A stretch of 64,000 nucleotides of DNA from contig JAKFUG010000001.1 of the NCBI GenBank assembly GCA_021732785.1, positions 1 through 64,000 of the forward strand. Reading direction: 5' to 3'. The notes beneath the pieces were generated by a model that saw only the letters and a list, made by a program, of their open reading frames with translations, ran no database searches and was not told where the DNA came from. Below are positions 17,013 to 24,054 of the stretch, piece after piece. Position numbers and translations under genes: made by a program. Position 1 is the stretch's first letter. Each line of letters opens with the position of its first letter. This stretch comes from Planctomycetaceae bacterium (GTDB lineage: Bacteria; Planctomycetota; Planctomycetia; Planctomycetales; Planctomycetaceae).

Positions 17013-17879
17013 CTATAAGCTGTCTGGCAGGTCCGCAGGAACGGCGGTGGCCGTTGCTGCGGGCAAGGTCATCACCCGATTGAGCGGATTGTGCTCATTC
17101 GTGATCGTTCCGCCGGTGGCGAGTTCGAAGCGCTCGTCCACTATCTGCGAGTCGATGTTCATCACTGGGTTCGAGTCGCCGGTGAACTTCGCCTGTCGCA
17201 GCGAATGCCAGGCACCGTCGGCTGACTGCACCGCCGCCGGTCCGAATTGCGCCCGGCGAGTGAGTGCTGCCGAAGCGCGATCCCGCTGAAAGTCTTCGAC
17301 AAACGAGTACAGCCCGCGCAATTCCGTGCGCTTTGACGGAACCGAGAACGTGACCAATTTTGTCCACGCTTTGGTGTCCGGCTCGAAAAGCCAGTTCGTG
17401 TAGAACGCCCGGCCATCCTTATGCGTCATCGACACGATGAAACGGTACGTCTCGTTCAAACTCCATTTCAGCGGAAAGAACGATTGCCCGCCGCTGCCTT
17501 CGCCGCCGAACCGTTTCACCCGCACGCGCGGATCGACGTGTTCCGTCTTCACGCGCTCTTCAGCGGGGGCCGCGTTGGGGTCGTTCTTCTCGGAATCCCA
17601 GATCGAGAACAATGCCAGCTTGTTGCCGTTGCCGAGTTCCTGAATGCCGTAGTAACCGGCGTCCCAACCGCACACGCAAAAGTATGTTCCCGGTGCGGAT
17701 GTGATCGGCCGACACGTGTTGTAAAACGCCATGCCCGTCGCCTGGGGATAGCCCAAATGGACCGACCGGCACGCAATGTCTTTCAGCTTTTCATCGGCGC
17801 GTGAAGATGGATTCGCGAAGCCGGCAATGGTCCCGGCGGCGGTCACCTGCAACCATTGTCGACGAGTCAGCGCAGACAT
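17013..17879 (-). CDS. DUF3472-domain secreted protein with a Tat-like signal
   Basis: A 288-residue protein whose N-terminus MSALTRRQWLQVTAAGTIAGF looks like a twin-arginine export signal. The mature part matches DUF3472: VCGWDAGYYGIQELGNG, ALFSIWDSEKNDP, a VKRFGGEGSGGQSFFPLKW core, and GRAFYTNWLFEPDTKAWTKLVTFSVP. The family is extracytoplasmic and may bind carbohydrate, but its reaction is unknown. The gene lies directly upstream of the sugar permease, which fits a role around imported sugars; that link is inference. Confidence 0.82.
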   Translation of the reverse strand: MSALTRRQWLQVTAAGTIAGFANPSSRADEKLKDIACRSVHLGYPQATGMAFYNTCRPITSAPGTYFCVCGWDAGYYGIQELGNGNKLALFSIWDSEKNDPNAAPAEERVKTEHVDPRVRVKRFGGEGSGGQSFFPLKWSLNETYRFIVSMTHKDGRAFYTNWLFEPDTKAWTKLVTFSVPSKRTELRGLYSFVEDFQRDRASAALTRRAQFGPAAVQSADGAWHSLRQAKFTGDSNPVMNIDSQIVDERFELATGGTITNEHNPLNRVMTLPAATATAVPADLPDSL

Positions 17880-17961
17880 GTTTATCTCGAACGAAAGGAA
17901 ATTGATTCGTGATCTTAACGCACGCCCTCGACCACGGCCAAGTCACTCTCCCACTGACAGA

Positions 17962-17988
17962 AGCCCAGGGATTCCGATCCCTGGGTCT
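17962..17988 (-). terminator. Hairpin downstream of the MOSC gene (GAAGCCCAGGGATTC family)
   Basis: AAGCCCAGGGA, a short loop TTCCGA, TCCCTGGGTCT: near-identical to the terminator at 15831 with one G-T wobble. It lies 8 bases past the MOSC stop on the minus strand. The T-tract is poor, so termination is inferred from family and position. Confidence 0.6.
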
Positions 17989-17995
17989 CTTCCCA

Positions 17996-18481
17996 TCATC
18001 CCTGCACCCGCACTTCATCCCCAATCTGAATCACGCCGCCCACCAGCACCTTGGCTGTCAACCCCCCGTGGCCGCGCATCGCGTTGAGTCCGCCGGGACC
18101 GAGATTCTCTTCCATGCGAGAACAGGGATCGCACGGCCCGGTTCCTTCCAGTTCGCAAGCGCCGATACGAAATCGTTTCCCCTTCAGTGCCAGCAGATTG
18201 ATCCCCGAAACCACCAGATTGCGCCGCAACAGCCCCGGCGTCACGTCCCGCTTGTGAACCATGCTCGCAATCGCGGGGAGATGTTCCGCTTGAATCAGCG
18301 TCACCTGCCGTTTGCCACCGGCCCGGCGTTTGGCATGGTGATCGTTTTCAAGACCATGATCGACCAGCAGCGTGGCGGTTGTTACCGAGAGCAACTCGCC
18401 GCGCGGATGGGGACTGAGCCCGATCCACTCAATGCGGCCCACCTGCGGCAAAGTCTCCAATCGTTCGGCGATGGTCTGCAT
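17996..18481 (-). CDS. MOSC-domain protein
   Basis: A 161-residue stand-alone MOSC (molybdenum cofactor sulfurase C-terminal-like) domain. Members transfer or carry sulfur in Moco-dependent systems or reduce N-hydroxylated compounds. It has the early [31 protein letters not shown], the [18 protein letters not shown] block and [12 protein letters not shown] containing the family cysteine, then [22 protein letters not shown] 18481 (MQTIAERL) has GGGAA upstream; 18 in-frame residues before it do not fit. It is divergent from the DUF1445 gene over 115 bases. Confidence 0.9.
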   Translation of the reverse strand: MQTIAERLETLPQVGRIEWIGLSPHPRGELLSVTTATLLVDHGLENDHHAKRRAGGKRQVTLIQAEHLPAIASMVHKRDVTPGLLRRNLVVSGINLLALKGKRFRIGACELEGTGPCDPCSRMEENLGPGGLNAMRGHGGLTAKVLVGGVIQIGDEVRVQG

Positions 18482-18596
18482 CGGTATCAATTCCCATGTC
18501 ACTGCGGAAGCCAATCGAATTGTACCGCCGCACATCGGCGCTGGTATGCTGGCGCTGCGAAGGGATCACGAATCGCTGACACGGAGATCACGCCGC

Positions 18597-19361
18597 ATGT
18601 TTCAGACGGGTTTCGAAGTCCGGCAGGCGTGCCGCGAGGGCGCATGGACCGGCCCCACGTGCGGGCTGGCGGCGGGGTATGCCCAGGCGAATCTCGTCGT
18701 GCTGCCGCAGGATTGGGCGTTCGAGTTCCTGCTGTTCTGCCAGCGGAATTCGCAGGCGTGCCCGTTGATTGAAGTGACGACCGCCGGTTCGTGGACGCCT
18801 TCGCTCACCGCGCCCGATGCCGACCTGCGCGGCGACTTACCCGGCTATCGCGTGTGGAAGAATGGCGAACTGGTGGACGAACCCGCGGACGTGCATCGTT
18901 ACTGGCGGGACGATCTCGTCAGCTTTCTGATCGGCTGTTCGTTCACATTTGAGTCCGCCCTGCTGCACGCGAAGTTGCCGGTGCGACATCTCGAACTGCA
19001 ACGCAATGTGCCGATGTTTCGGACCAACATTCCGTGTTTACCGGCGGGGCGTTTCGCGGGGCCGCTGGTGGTATCGATGCGTCCTTTCAAGCCGGCAGAT
19101 GCGATTCGAGCCGTGCAGGTCACGGGGACGTTCACACGATCGCACGGAGCGCCGGTCCACCTCGGCTTTCCGGAACAGATCGGCATCGCCGACATCAACC
19201 AGCCGGACTACGGCGATGCGGTCCCCGTCCACGCCGACGAATTGCCGGTCTTCTGGGCCTGTGGCGTGACCCCGCAAGCCGTGCTGCAAGCCGCCCGCCC
19301 ACCCTTCGCGATCACCCACAGTCCGGGAAAGATGTTCGTGACGGATGTGGTTGAGGGTTGA
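18597..19361 (+). CDS. DUF1445/YcsI-family protein (D-glutamate cyclase family, N-terminal type)
   Basis: A 254-residue cytoplasmic protein closely matching the YcsI family: [76 protein letters not shown] and the closing [17 protein letters not shown]...[13 protein letters not shown]. In vertebrate D-glutamate cyclase (DGLUCY) a domain of this family is joined to a DUF4392 domain, and a DUF4392 protein is encoded at 37345-38373. The reaction of the stand-alone bacterial form is less certain; older annotation calls it a putative hydro-lyase. ATG 18597 gives the family's usual length; the frame is open to 18372 but overlaps the MOSC gene. Confidence 0.9.
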   Translation: MFQTGFEVRQACREGAWTGPTCGLAAGYAQANLVVLPQDWAFEFLLFCQRNSQACPLIEVTTAGSWTPSLTAPDADLRGDLPGYRVWKNGELVDEPADVHRYWRDDLVSFLIGCSFTFESALLHAKLPVRHLELQRNVPMFRTNIPCLPAGRFAGPLVVSMRPFKPADAIRAVQVTGTFTRSHGAPVHLGFPEQIGIADINQPDYGDAVPVHADELPVFWACGVTPQAVLQAARPPFAITHSPGKMFVTDVVEG

Positions 19362-19364
19362 AGC

Positions 19365-19401
19365 GAGTCGAGAGCGGAGAGTTGAGAGTCTGGAGCCAGA
19401 C
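19365..19401. repeat. Dispersed repeat, copy 2 (GTCGAGAGCGGAG...GAGCCAGAC)
   Basis: GAGTCGAGAGCGGAGAGTTGAGAGTCTGGAGCCAGAC is split here as GAGTCGAGAGCGGAG and TCTGGAGCCAGAC around a short variable middle. It matches the copy at 5097-5130. It sits directly beside the 19404 hairpin, in the gap between convergent genes. Confidence 0.6.
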
Positions 19402-19403
19402 AG

Positions 19404-19434
19404 GAAGCCCACGGATTCTTATCCGTGGGTCTCT
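19404..19434. terminator. Hairpin overlapping the 3' end of the ABC ATPase gene
   Basis: GAAGCCCACGGAT, loop TCTT, ATCCGTGGGTCTC. Compared with the hairpins at 15831 and 17962 the stem has CACGGAT/ATCCGTG instead of CAGGGAT/ATCCCTG, a paired substitution that keeps the fold. The right arm runs into the last codons and stop of the ATPase (19419). It lies between convergent genes, so it probably ends transcription from both sides. Confidence 0.65.
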
Positions 19435-20360
19435 GTGTCCCAGAACCGGTGCCCCGTCCGGTCAATGAACACATCTTCCAGCGTGGGCTTCGACAGCGAA
19501 ATCGCCGCAATCTCATTCGGAAACGCGGCGGCAAGATCGCGCAGCAAATCGAGCGCGGCGGGATGTTCCAGACGAATGGAATCGGTGAGCACGCGCGGGG
19601 CGATGTGAAAGTGTTCTTCCACCCGCGCCGCGAGTTGAGACGGTTCGGCGGTGCGGATCGTGATGCAGTCGCCCCCCAGCGATTGCCGCAATTCCGCGGG
19701 CGTTCCCGCTGCCACCAAACGGCCGCGGTCGAGGATCGCCAGCCGGTCGCAGTGTTCGGCTTCTTCCATCAGATGCGTGGTGACGAGAACCGTCACGCCG
19801 TCGTCGCGCTGCAACCGCGTGAGCACTTCCCACAGATCGAACCGCGCGCCGGGATCGAGGCCGGTGCTCGGTTCATCGAGCAGCAAAAACCGCGGCGAAT
19901 GGAGCAGGCTCTTGGCAATCTCGACCCGGCGTTTCAACCCGCCGGATAACGTATCGACGAGATCGCGCCGCCGATCGGTCAGTCCCAGCGCAGATAACAC
20001 CCGTTCGATGGCATGCGCCAAGACCCGACCGTGGAGGCCATAGAGTTGCCCCTGATGTGTCAGGTTCTCGGCGACCGTCAACTTGCCATCGACGCTGGGG
20101 GATTGAAACGTCACGCCGAGTTGCCGCCGGGCGGTTGCGGGATTGGCGGTCACATCCGTGTCGAACAGTCGGATCGTCCCTTTTTGCAACGGCAACAGCG
20201 TGGCGATCAGCCGGAACAGCGTGGTCTTTCCGCCGCCGTTGGGACCGAGCAGCCCGAAGATTTCGCCCGTGGCAACCGACAGCGAGACGGCATCGAGAGC
20301 CATGCGCTCGCCAAAGCGATGGGTAATGTGATCGAGCTGCAGTGCAGGGAATGCAGACAC
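19419..20360 (-). CDS. ABC transporter ATP-binding protein (ABC-2/CcmA-type exporter ATPase)
   Basis: About 313 residues: a nucleotide-binding domain with Walker A LLGPNGGGKTTLF, Q-loop VTFQSPSVDGKLTVAENL, signature TLSGGLKRRVEIAKSLLHSP, Walker B FLLLDEPSTGLDPG and the H-loop VTTHLMEEAEHCDRL, followed by an ~80-residue C-terminal extension typical of ABC-2 exporters. GLYGLHGR-type spacing fits the CcmA/DrrA group. The start is probably GTG 20360 (VSAFPALQLDHITHRF), with GGGAGA about 7 bases upstream, rather than 20399. No permease is adjacent, so the membrane partner lies elsewhere. It follows the respiratory operon but is separated by a hairpin. Its last residues (ETHG) and stop fall inside the 19404 repeat hairpin. 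Confidence 0.9.
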   Translation of the reverse strand: MSAFPALQLDHITHRFGERMALDAVSLSVATGEIFGLLGPNGGGKTTLFRLIATLLPLQKGTIRLFDTDVTANPATARRQLGVTFQSPSVDGKLTVAENLTHQGQLYGLHGRVLAHAIERVLSALGLTDRRRDLVDTLSGGLKRRVEIAKSLLHSPRFLLLDEPSTGLDPGARFDLWEVLTRLQRDDGVTVLVTTHLMEEAEHCDRLAILDRGRLVAAGTPAELRQSLGGDCITIRTAEPSQLAARVEEHFHIAPRVLTDSIRLEHPAALDLLRDLAAAFPNEIAAISLSKPTLEDVFIDRTGHRFWDTETHG

Positions 20361-20410
20361 GGAATTCTCCCACACGGAAGTCGAAACAAAAACCACCATC
20401 GTTCGATGCA

Positions 20411-20443
20411 GAAGCCCGACATTTTGGAAAATGCCGGGCTTCA
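20411..20443 (-). terminator. Hairpin after the respiratory operon
   Basis: GAAGCCCGACATTTT, GG, AAAATGCCGGGCTTC: a long stem with one internal mismatch, 42 bases beyond the coxD stop and before the ABC ATPase. The outer GAAGCCC/GGGCTTC matches the other hairpins here. A T-tract is lacking, so it may be a weak terminator or an mRNA 3'-end stabiliser. Confidence 0.6.
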
Positions 20444-20484
20444 AATTTCAGGAAGCATGCGACCCGTTGATCGTACGCCGGGGA

Positions 20485-20889
20485 TCAATGATGTTCGGGC
20501 TGCGGTTTGGCATGGCCATCGTCATGACCGTGTTCGCCACTGCCTGCGGCGGCTTGTTGCAAAGCATACTCACGCACCTGCGGGACATCCGGCGTGTAGT
20601 AATGGGCACCGACATCCGGGAAGAGGGCGAACGGCAACGCACACGCCAGAATTCCCGTCGGCAGCAGCAGCAGATACTTCCAGGCCCGCTCAAACTTGAG
20701 GTGCATGAAGAACATCATCACGCACAGGGCTTTCGCGGAAGCGATTGCCAGCACCAAGGCCCGCGTGACATTCTTGTCGGAAAACTCCAACAAGTCGGCG
20801 ATGATCGACAGCGCCGTGAACACGCACAAGGCAATGAACACCGCGAGGTACGTTCCGGCGTGGGAATGATTTTCGTCGTGATCGGACAT
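20485..20889 (-). CDS. coxD: Cytochrome c oxidase subunit IV family protein
   Basis: A 134-residue inner-membrane protein, the small accessory subunit of the haem-copper oxidase. After a His-rich N-terminus (MSDHDENHSHAGTYLAVFIAL) it has three hydrophobic helices, the middle one containing ALVLAIASAKALCVMMFFMHLKFE, which matches bacterial subunit IV (the AxxKxxxVxxxFMHL pattern). The C-terminal tail is Gly/His-rich. It is the last gene of the operon, 93 bases after coxC, with an inverted repeat in that gap. Confidence 0.88.
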   Translation of the reverse strand: MSDHDENHSHAGTYLAVFIALCVFTALSIIADLLEFSDKNVTRALVLAIASAKALCVMMFFMHLKFERAWKYLLLLPTGILACALPFALFPDVGAHYYTPDVPQVREYALQQAAAGSGEHGHDDGHAKPQPEHH

Positions 20890-20906
20890 ATTGGTTCTCG
20901 ATAGTC

Positions 20907-20980
20907 GTCAGAGGTCCGTTGTCAGTGGTCCGTTGGCGAGTCAGCTTTTCACAACTGACAACTGACCACGGACAACTGAC
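20907..20980. repeat. Inverted repeat, GTCAGTTGTCCGTGGTCAG family
   Basis: Left arm 20907-20935 and right arm 20952-20980 are reverse complements with several mismatches; each arm is itself built from short GTCAGTxGTCCGTTG units. It occupies almost the whole coxC-coxD gap inside the operon, so it would be transcribed and could form an mRNA hairpin between the two genes. Confidence 0.65.
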
Positions 20981-20982
20981 TT

Positions 20983-22050
20983 CTAAACGATGTAAATCAG
21001 CGGGAACAGGAAGATCCACACGAGGTCGACGAAGTGCCAGTATAACCCGGCGTTTTCGACGAACACGGCGTTGTCCAACGACAACGGCGAACGAATCGCC
21101 AGCACGAACAGAATCAAACCAACGATCACGTGAATCGCGTGGAAGCCGGTCATCAGAAAGTAATTCGATGCAAACAGGTTGCCGTACAGAATCGGCCGGA
21201 TCCGTTCGACCTTGAACCCGGACATCAGCGGTGCGAGGTCTTTGTCGTCGAGAATCGCCGTCTTCACATGACCCAGCAGCGTGTCCGTTGGTGGGTGGTA
21301 CTCTTCGCCCTCATGGGGGAACGGACCGAGGGCCAGCGTCGGGATCTTGCTGACATCGGTTTCCGTGCGGAGTTTATCCAATTCCGCGAAAGGGACCGCA
21401 AAGGAAACCTCGGCCCGAATGTGATCCCGTAGGTTCACATATTCGTTGTAGAACTTCTTGACTGCCTGCGCCTGTTGCAGTTCTGCAGCAGTCTTTTTGT
21501 CACCCGTGGCGGCTTGCAGATCGGTGATCTTCGTATCGAGTTCGGCGAGCAGGTCTTCCCGTTCGCGCTTGGTCGACTTCGGAGCGATCGCCGAGAGATG
21601 ACCATCCAATCGATTGCCAACCGTCTTCAACAACTTCTCCATGGACTGGCGGTCGCTCTCGGCGATATGGCCAGGGAGAATGTCGTAGTCGATTTTTCCG
21701 TAATACTCGAACGACTTGATACCGAGGAACAGAATCCCCAGCACGACGCTCGCCGTCATGAACAGGCGGGCTTTGGACGGGTTTCTCTGCAGCACGGCAT
21801 CGTGCGCCACCACCACGAAATAGCTGGAAAGAATGAGCACGAAGGTGTTGATCCCACCGGCCCAGATGTTGATGTGCGTGACGTGAATGTCGGTGGGCCA
21901 CCCGGCCGACCCCATCCGCATGACGATGTAGGTGCCGATGAAGGCCGTGAAGAACATGATTTCCGTGCCGAGGAACAACCACATTCCGAGCTTGCCGTTC
22001 GGAATGGGGATGCCCATGCGGAGCGCGGGGGCGGCGGGAGCGTGACTCAT
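20983..22050 (-). CDS. coxC: Cytochrome c oxidase subunit III with a large soluble insertion
   Basis: Subunit III of the haem-copper oxidase, needed for stable turnover. Three helices ([64 protein letters not shown]) and, at the end, [22 protein letters not shown] plus [19 protein letters not shown] give the five-helix form. Between helices 3 and 4 (about residues 122-288) lies an extra ~165-residue polar domain that is charged and probably partly coiled coil ([19 protein letters not shown]). Typical bacterial five-helix forms are ~200 residues; this one is 355. The family glutamate in helix 1 (GTEIMFF) and the histidines in helix 4 are kept. ATG 22050 (MSHAPAAP) is preferred over 22077. Confidence 0.93.
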   Translation of the reverse strand: MSHAPAAPALRMGIPIPNGKLGMWLFLGTEIMFFTAFIGTYIVMRMGSAGWPTDIHVTHINIWAGGINTFVLILSSYFVVVAHDAVLQRNPSKARLFMTASVVLGILFLGIKSFEYYGKIDYDILPGHIAESDRQSMEKLLKTVGNRLDGHLSAIAPKSTKREREDLLAELDTKITDLQAATGDKKTAAELQQAQAVKKFYNEYVNLRDHIRAEVSFAVPFAELDKLRTETDVSKIPTLALGPFPHEGEEYHPPTDTLLGHVKTAILDDKDLAPLMSGFKVERIRPILYGNLFASNYFLMTGFHAIHVIVGLILFVLAIRSPLSLDNAVFVENAGLYWHFVDLVWIFLFPLIYIV

Positions 22051-22093
22051 CTCGTCGTTCTTTCTTCTCGACTGCAATCCGGAATCGGTCCGG

Positions 22094-23059
22094 CTAACGC
22101 GCCAGCGGCGTGTGCAGCAGCCGCATGTGATCCCCCGCCAGCACGATCAGCAGCAGGGGCAAATACACCAGGGAAATCCATAACACCCACCGGGCGGACG
22201 CCCGCGATTCACGCCAGGCAAAGCCCGCCGACGCCATCGCATACGCCAACCCGAAGACAATCGCCGTCACCGAATACCATCCCCCGGCCAGTCCACACCA
22301 CGCGGGCAATAAACTGACGGGAATCAGACCGATCGCATACGCCGTCGCCATCAATCCCGTCACGCCGCGCGACGGATGTACGCCGGGGAGCATCCGCAAT
22401 CCGGCATGGGCATAATCGTCCTGATAAAGCCACGCAATCGCCAGGAAGTGCGGGAACTGCCAGACGAACATCAACGCGAACAGCGCGAACGCCGACCAAT
22501 CGAGCGGTTGCCCCGCCGCGACCCAACCGAGCACCGGCGGCATCGCTCCGGGAATGGCTCCGACCGCGGTGCAGAGCGAAGTCCATCGCTTGAGCGGCGT
22601 GTAGATCCCCGCATAAAACACGAACGTCATTGCCGTCAATCCGGCGGTGAGCCCGTTCACTTGCCATGCCAGATACAGGCTTCCCGTCACAGCCGCGAGC
22701 AGACCCAGACCGAGCACTTCACCGCTGGCGAGGCGACCGGAGGGCAACGGGCGGGACATCGTTCGCCGCATGCGGGCATCGGTGTGCTGTTCCCACCACT
22801 GATTCAGCGCGGAAGACCCGGCGGCCACAATCGCAATGCCGATCCACGCATGCAGCAGTTTCGTCAGCGATGCGGCTTCAAATCCCCACGGGCCCTGTTG
22901 TCCCACGAGAAAACCGACCGCCACCGTAATGAGGACCATCACGGCGATGCGGGGCTTGGAGAGTTCGAGGTAATCGGCAAGGCGTGCGGTGAACGCCGCC
23001 GTCCAGTCGGACCGACGTTCTTCCACCGCGGCGGGAGCCAGTTCCGTCACCGTACTCAT
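22094..23059 (-). CDS. ctaB: Protohaem IX farnesyltransferase (haem O synthase)
   Basis: An integral membrane UbiA-family enzyme that attaches farnesyl to haem b, giving haem O, the first step to haem A for the oxidase encoded beside it. About 321 residues with the start [17 protein letters not shown], the first Asp-rich motif region [23 protein letters not shown], the second Asp site [42 protein letters not shown] and [13 protein letters not shown]. Its ATG (23059) overlaps the ctaA stop by 4 bases (ATGA), so the two are translationally coupled. The longer upstream frame overlaps ctaA out of frame and is not real. Confidence 0.95.
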   Translation of the reverse strand: MSTVTELAPAAVEERRSDWTAAFTARLADYLELSKPRIAVMVLITVAVGFLVGQQGPWGFEAASLTKLLHAWIGIAIVAAGSSALNQWWEQHTDARMRRTMSRPLPSGRLASGEVLGLGLLAAVTGSLYLAWQVNGLTAGLTAMTFVFYAGIYTPLKRWTSLCTAVGAIPGAMPPVLGWVAAGQPLDWSAFALFALMFVWQFPHFLAIAWLYQDDYAHAGLRMLPGVHPSRGVTGLMATAYAIGLIPVSLLPAWCGLAGGWYSVTAIVFGLAYAMASAGFAWRESRASARWVLWISLVYLPLLLIVLAGDHMRLLHTPLAR

Positions 23060-24015
23060 GACGCACTCCCTGCAAGAGAAGAGTGCGACATCGGAGCAGA
23101 GACATTCATCGTGAGTGAAATCGGCAGCGCACGGTAACAGCGGACCAAGGCCACAACGGCGGTCATCAACGTCATCAAGCCAAGCACTTTGTGGAAGCTG
23201 CGAATGGCGACCTGCAACGAGGAATTCTGCACGGCCACAATGTCCCACTGCGGGTAGCCATATTTCACCGCCCACGTCGCGATGCCGAGTAACGCCTGCG
23301 CGACCACGAACCCGACGACCCACCGCCCGGCACGCACAATGTGCGGGGCACCGGTCCGTTGGGCGAACACGCAAAACGCGGCGGCGGCAATCACCACGGC
23401 AATCGCAAACCACGGATGAACGAGCCACGCGGTGGCGGAACCAAGATGCCGGAGCAATCCTCCCAGCATGTATTGGGCGAGGAGCACGACCACCAATGCC
23501 ACCCCCGCGATGAAGACCGTTCCGCTGCGGGAGGCATCCATCATCGGAGACGCGGTCTGCCAGTGCCGACCGGTCATGGCGACGAGTAAACCCATCAGAC
23601 TAAATAGCCATGCGGCGAATTGACCGTGCATGAGAGCCAGAACGCGTTCGTTTTGAATCACCCGACTGCCGCCGAGCAAACCCTGCAGGATCACGCCGCC
23701 CAGAATGATGCCCACCAGCGTGCGCACCGCGGGGCGACACTCCCAGGCGAACGCCGCGGCGGCCAGACCGAGCGTCATCAATCCGATGAGCATGCCCGCC
23801 AGGCGGTGACCATGTTCGAGAAACTTGTCACCGGTCGATTTCAACCACGGATAGGCGAGCATCCCATGACCATCGGACGTCGGCCAATCGGCAAAGGCCA
23901 TCCCGGCATCCACCGTGGTCACGACCGCGCCGATGCTGATGGGCAACAGCGCAACAATCGCTGTCAGCCATGCCAGGCGGTGGATCCACGGTGATTCAGG
24001 AACGGCGGTCGACAT
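23056..24015 (-). CDS. ctaA: Haem A synthase (COX15/CtaA family)
   Basis: An eight-helix membrane enzyme that oxidises the C8 methyl of haem O to the formyl of haem A. The ~319-residue protein has two similar four-helix halves with paired histidines: EHGHRLAGMLIGL and LMHGQFAAWLFSL in the first half, LVHPWFAIAVVI and SFHKVLGLMTLM in the second. GGVILQGLLGGSRV also matches the family. ATG 24015 (MSTAVPESPW) is preferred; a TTG at 24033 is possible. It sits 39 bases after coxA and overlaps ctaB. Confidence 0.92.
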   Translation of the reverse strand: MSTAVPESPWIHRLAWLTAIVALLPISIGAVVTTVDAGMAFADWPTSDGHGMLAYPWLKSTGDKFLEHGHRLAGMLIGLMTLGLAAAAFAWECRPAVRTLVGIILGGVILQGLLGGSRVIQNERVLALMHGQFAAWLFSLMGLLVAMTGRHWQTASPMMDASRSGTVFIAGVALVVVLLAQYMLGGLLRHLGSATAWLVHPWFAIAVVIAAAAFCVFAQRTGAPHIVRAGRWVVGFVVAQALLGIATWAVKYGYPQWDIVAVQNSSLQVAIRSFHKVLGLMTLMTAVVALVRCYRALPISLTMNVSAPMSHSSLAGSAS

Positions 24016-24054
24016 GCAGTTCACGAACGGCAAAAGGACGGAAACGGCTTGCTA

